From Bradysia coprophila (lineage: Eukaryota > Arthropoda > Insecta > Diptera > Sciaridae), in the NCBI RefSeq assembly GCF_014529535.1, contig NW_023503307.1:5857788-5921787 (forward strand): 64,000 nt of DNA, read 5' to 3'. Position numbers and translations under genes: made by a program. Each line of letters opens with the position of its first letter. Positions within the stretch are counted from its first letter, which is position 1. Shown in pieces: positions 60,829 to 64,000 of this stretch. The notes beneath the pieces were generated by a model, which ran no database searches, was not told where the DNA came from, and saw nothing but the letters and a program-made list of their open reading frames with translations.

Positions 60829-62786
60829 TAGCGTCACTGTGCACAGAATTCTCACTAGCAGAGCTTATGACGAAGAATAAATAACGTCTCAGGGACTCTA
60901 TACTGTACAATCAACGAAAAATGGTGATAGATTATCTGCATATTATGACTGGCTGGCAGTGATTACGATTCCTAACGGGGAATAGTCCAATTTGATGGAT
61001 ACCAACTTCATTCTACATATTTTAACACGCCGAGCGATCCGGAGCGAAGCGAAGGGCCGCAATGCGAGCCGGGCGCCGGAACGGTGTCGGTTACTTAGGA
61101 GTTAATTTTTTTTCTCGCATCGCTCGGCGTGTTAGAACGCTGTTTATGTAGAATGAAATTGGTATTCATCAAATTGGACTATTCTCCGTCAGGCGTTAGG
61201 AATCGTAATCACTGCCAGTGAAAACATGCAGATAATGTATCACCCTTTTTCGTTGATTTTACAGTGACGTTAGAGTATCTGAGACGTTATTTATTCTTCG
61301 TAAGGAATCATAAGCTCTGATAGTGTAGTGAGAATTCTGCAGGGGCGCCGACTTCTAGGTGGCGTTGGGTGCTCAAGCACCCGACACCAAGATTCGTTGG
61401 GTGCGTAGCACCCAACAGATATTTGATATTTTTCTTAATTAAATAAACTAACATTATTGCCACTATTTCTGAATTGAAACAAAAAAGCCTTCAGACATTT
61501 TTCGGACCTTCACAAGCAATAATAATAACGTTTCTGTGTTAGTTGTCTGGAATTGTAGTTTTTGTATTAGTTTTGTCTTAGCTTGGTGTTCCACTTCAGC
61601 ACTTTCCTAATGTAGAACAGAGAAGAAACGTGCAGAAATAGTCATCTATATTAAAGACGATATGTTTAAAAATAAAATCATACGAGGAATATGACAAAGG
61701 CTATGAAGAATACTTTTGTAGAAATAGTCATTTACGTCACAAGGACAAAGGTCCGAAAGTACTTTTCCATGTGACGTATTGAGTTTTTCATGCTTGCTAT
61801 GGGAACCGAAAGTAGAAAAATGTTTACTTTCGCCCCTCAAAATTGATATTTTTACTTTCGGTTCCCATAGCAAGCATGAAAAAGAAATAGTATGTCAGGA
61901 CTTTTGGTCAGGGCGAGGGCGACCTGGATTGGGTACGAGTACGACTTGTAAGTATAAGCAGAAACCTGAAATGTTAACTTTTTGACTTGCTGTCAAAATG
62001 GAAGTCAACCTGAAACTACTTTCGAGCCAACCTGATTTTTTCAGGTCAGTTTCATTTTCTTTAACCGGAAGCCACCCTGTTAAGATCAGGTAAATGAGAT
62101 TCCGATTCAAGTTTTACTTTACCTGAACCACTCCGACCATTAGACGACAGTTGCATAAAAAATGGAAAACATGCATACGAGCAATTTTTCTCTAATGTCG
62201 ATATACATGTCCAGAATAGAGATGAAAAACCGGAAATTTCAACTCAAATTTTCCACCAAAATATTATATAAAATGAAGCTAGATTGTCAAAAGAAGGCTT
62301 GAACAAAAGTAAGTGAATGTAGTTATTCCGTAATATTTTCATGAAGAAGTATGTTCTACAAGTACGACTTAGACATTATTGACTCAATCTTGATTGCAAT
62401 ACGATCACTTCATTTTAGTTTTTTGGCGAACCCTATCTATTTGGACGAATGTAGCCTTATTTTATGACGTTCTGTTGGAAAACTTGAGTTTTTGGTTCGG
62501 TTTAGACAGGCAATTTCTTAAAGGAAAACCTCTCTACGCACTCATGCGCCCTTTTGTTATAGTTTGTTCTTAGCTTTACATTTCTCGACTATATTATTAC
62601 TACGATGGGAGAATACATATTTCTCTGTTAGATTTACAAATCACTGAGAACCAGGTCCTGCACTTTCTCTTGATATTAAATTAAGTTGCTAGATTCGCTA
62701 TCGTGAAAATCACTGTACAGAGATCTCGCACCCAACAACCAAAACACAAGTCGGCGCCCCTGGAATTCTGTGCACGGTGACGTTAG
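60829..62786. mobile_element. MITE (about 527 bp) split by a hAT element
   Basis: Left arm CTAGCGTCACTGTGCACAGA at 60829; the right arm is cut in two: ...GAATAAATAACGTCTCAG-inverse and AGTGAGAATTCTG to 61339, then GAATTCTGTGCACGGTGACG from 62763. Removing the inserted element and one target duplication restores arms of ~240 bp that are inverse copies. The loop carries GC-rich, palindromic CGCCGAGCGATCCGGAGCG-type sequence. Confidence 0.75.
61340..62762. mobile_element. 1.4-kb non-autonomous hAT element
   Basis: Begins CAGGGGCGCCGACTT and ends AAGTCGGCGCCCCTG, a perfect or near-perfect TIR of CAGGG type, flanked by GAATTCTG at 61332-61339 and 62763-62770 (8-bp duplication). No transposase-like frame. 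A 34-bp perfect hairpin (TTTTTCATGCTTGCTATGGG and inverse) sits at 61785-61885. Confidence 0.85.
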
Positions 62787-62807
62787 TCCTTAATATGGTA
62801 ACCAATA

Positions 62808-62917
62808 AAATCTTGATATATCAAAAACCGGTGACATGAATCTTGATATATCGAGATTCGTGTCATCAAATCTTGATATATCAAGATTCGTGTCATCAAA
62901 TCTTGATATATCAAGAT
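62808..62917. repeat. 30-bp minisatellite, four units
   Basis: Units AATCTTGATATATCAAGATT + CGTGTCATCA; each carries the palindrome TCTTGATATATCAAGA. It lies 260 bp upstream of the SDR start codon. Confidence 0.85.
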
Positions 62918-63174
62918 ATTTACTAATCTTGTATTTTTAATCTTGTGCTTATAAGAATAAGCGAAAGTTAGTAAATAAAACGAATCTACGAAACCAATGA
63001 TTTGTGAAATTGGATGATATTCGTGCATCAAGGGACGTTGTAGTGAAGACAAAAATCAAAATTTACGTCGAAACAAACTATCATACATGCATCTTATAAC
63101 AACCACAGGACTGAATCGTTTGCCTTCGAGAAAAGAAAAATAGTTCAAGACTATTCAAAGGATTCAGCAACGAA

Positions 63175-63966
63175 ATGAGCTTCTGGTACGCATTGATTCC
63201 TGTGGGAACAGCGATTTCGATCTATGGGATACGTAAACTATGCGAGTATCAGTGGGGTTGGGTCCGAAATAAATCGTCGTTGGAAGGAAAAATATTCATT
63301 GTAACTGGTGCAAACACCGGTCTCGGCTTTGAAACCACTAAAGCTTTAGTTGCTCGTGGTGCCACGGTCATTATGGCATGCAGAAATGAAGACCGGGCAA
63401 ACGAAGCTGTGGTAAAAATTCGTCAAGCAACGGCTAATGGTCACTTGGTTGGTAGATATGGATGGAACCATTGCACTTTTGATGGTAAAATTATTCCCTT
63501 TTAATCGACTATTTTCCCTGTGCAGATTGTACTTCGCTTGGACTTGTCGTCGTTCAATTCGGTCAAAGAGTTTGCCGACAAAATTAAGACCACGTATCCG
63601 AAATTCGATTGCCTTATAAATAACGCTGGCATGGCCGTTCAAGGGAATCAAACGAATGCAGAAAATTACGAATTACACTTTGCCACCAACCATTTGGGTC
63701 ACTTCCTTCTGACTGACCTGTTGAAAGATGTGATTGCAAAAAATTCTGCCCGAATCGTTGTTGTTTCATCGTTGATGCATAAGCGCGGTCGCATTGATTT
63801 CGACAATCTGGGTAAATGTGCCACAACTCCTCGTTCGCGGAACGGTTACTACTGCGATTCGAAGTTGGCAAATTTCTACTTTGCCCGTGAACTGTACAAG
63901 AAGGGATTCGATGTGCACGTCTTATGTCTGTGTCACACTGACTTTTTCAGAGACTTCAATCCATGA
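63175..63966 (+). CDS. Retinol-dehydrogenase-like SDR, interrupted by TGA (partial)
   Basis: Short-chain dehydrogenase/reductase of the RDH11-14 type, using NAD(P)(H) on retinoid-like substrates. Exons 63175-63447 and 63526-63966 join in frame ([14 protein letters not shown]). Residues 1-20 are a hydrophobic anchor ([17 protein letters not shown]). The cofactor motif TGANTGLG (~45-52), the NNAG motif and the catalytic YCDSK are intact. Two oddities occur near the end: the PG of the usual VLCPGLCHTDFF is missing (read as [10 protein letters not shown]), and FNP is followed by TGA, after which the same frame continues WYHVRLLDKGI, as intact family members do. The window ends 34 nt later. It may be a pseudogene, a null allele, a readthrough gene or a base error. 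Confidence 0.75.
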
Positions 63967-64000
63967 TGGTATCACGTCAGATTACTTGATAAGGGAATCA

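Noticed and set aside
62783..63052. Open frame with repeated LIYQDLMTRI
   Set aside because: It is the 30-bp minisatellite read in one frame; a unit of ten codons makes it look like a repeat protein.

Overview
The window looks like a piece of a dipteran, probably nematoceran (fungus-gnat-like), nuclear genome. The evidence is AT-rich DNA, mostly short GT-AG introns (55-75 nt) with a few long ones, insect-type orthologs, a separase-like helical gene with no protease domain (the split known from flies), and a dense load of short inverted-repeat DNA transposons. The species is inferred, not read.

Genes from left to right: the 5' exon of a DExH-type helicase (1-600, minus); a complete 13-exon Nup133 nucleoporin gene (2134-7255, minus, 1145 aa when spliced); a complete 10-exon ubinuclein/yemanuclein gene (9675-20052, plus, 1030 aa); a 5-exon Hsp70 cognate (22685-26133, minus, 632 aa, ending EEVD). 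A gene-poor, transposon-rich block follows (about 26.2-41.9 kb). It holds a possible membrane-protein remnant and a CHRAC1-like histone-fold gene broken by a transposon at a splice acceptor. Next are a compact AMBRA1-like gene (41948-44048, minus), a decayed LINE, a small secreted beta/gamma-crystallin-like gene (49097-49581, minus), another repeat block, a 1034-aa separase N-terminal/Three-rows-like gene (56702-60377, plus), and at the right edge a retinol-dehydrogenase-like SDR gene with an in-frame TGA (63175 onward, plus).

The spliced models of Nup133, ubinuclein, Hsp70, the crystallin-like gene, the separase-like gene and the AMBRA1-like body were assembled by hand; every junction keeps frame and summed lengths are multiples of three. 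The genes form no operon or pathway, although ubinuclein and CHRAC1 are both chromatin factors and Nup133 and separase both act around mitosis.

The most unusual content is mobile DNA. One family is present in four copies of 1.2-2.6 kb, with a 10-bp subterminal inverted repeat, a 3' hairpin and, in three copies, internal arrays of ~146-bp units; it resembles non-autonomous Helentron/HINE elements. One copy carries a 962-bp, almost perfectly palindromic hAT-like element with an 8-bp target duplication, and sibling copies show the empty site. Another copy ends 48 bp before the separase-like start codon. Other elements include two foldback-like structures with tandem-repeat cores, a hAT MITE with a perfect 8-bp duplication, a PIF/Harbinger-like MITE with a TAA duplication, and a 1.4-kb hAT element nested inside another MITE.
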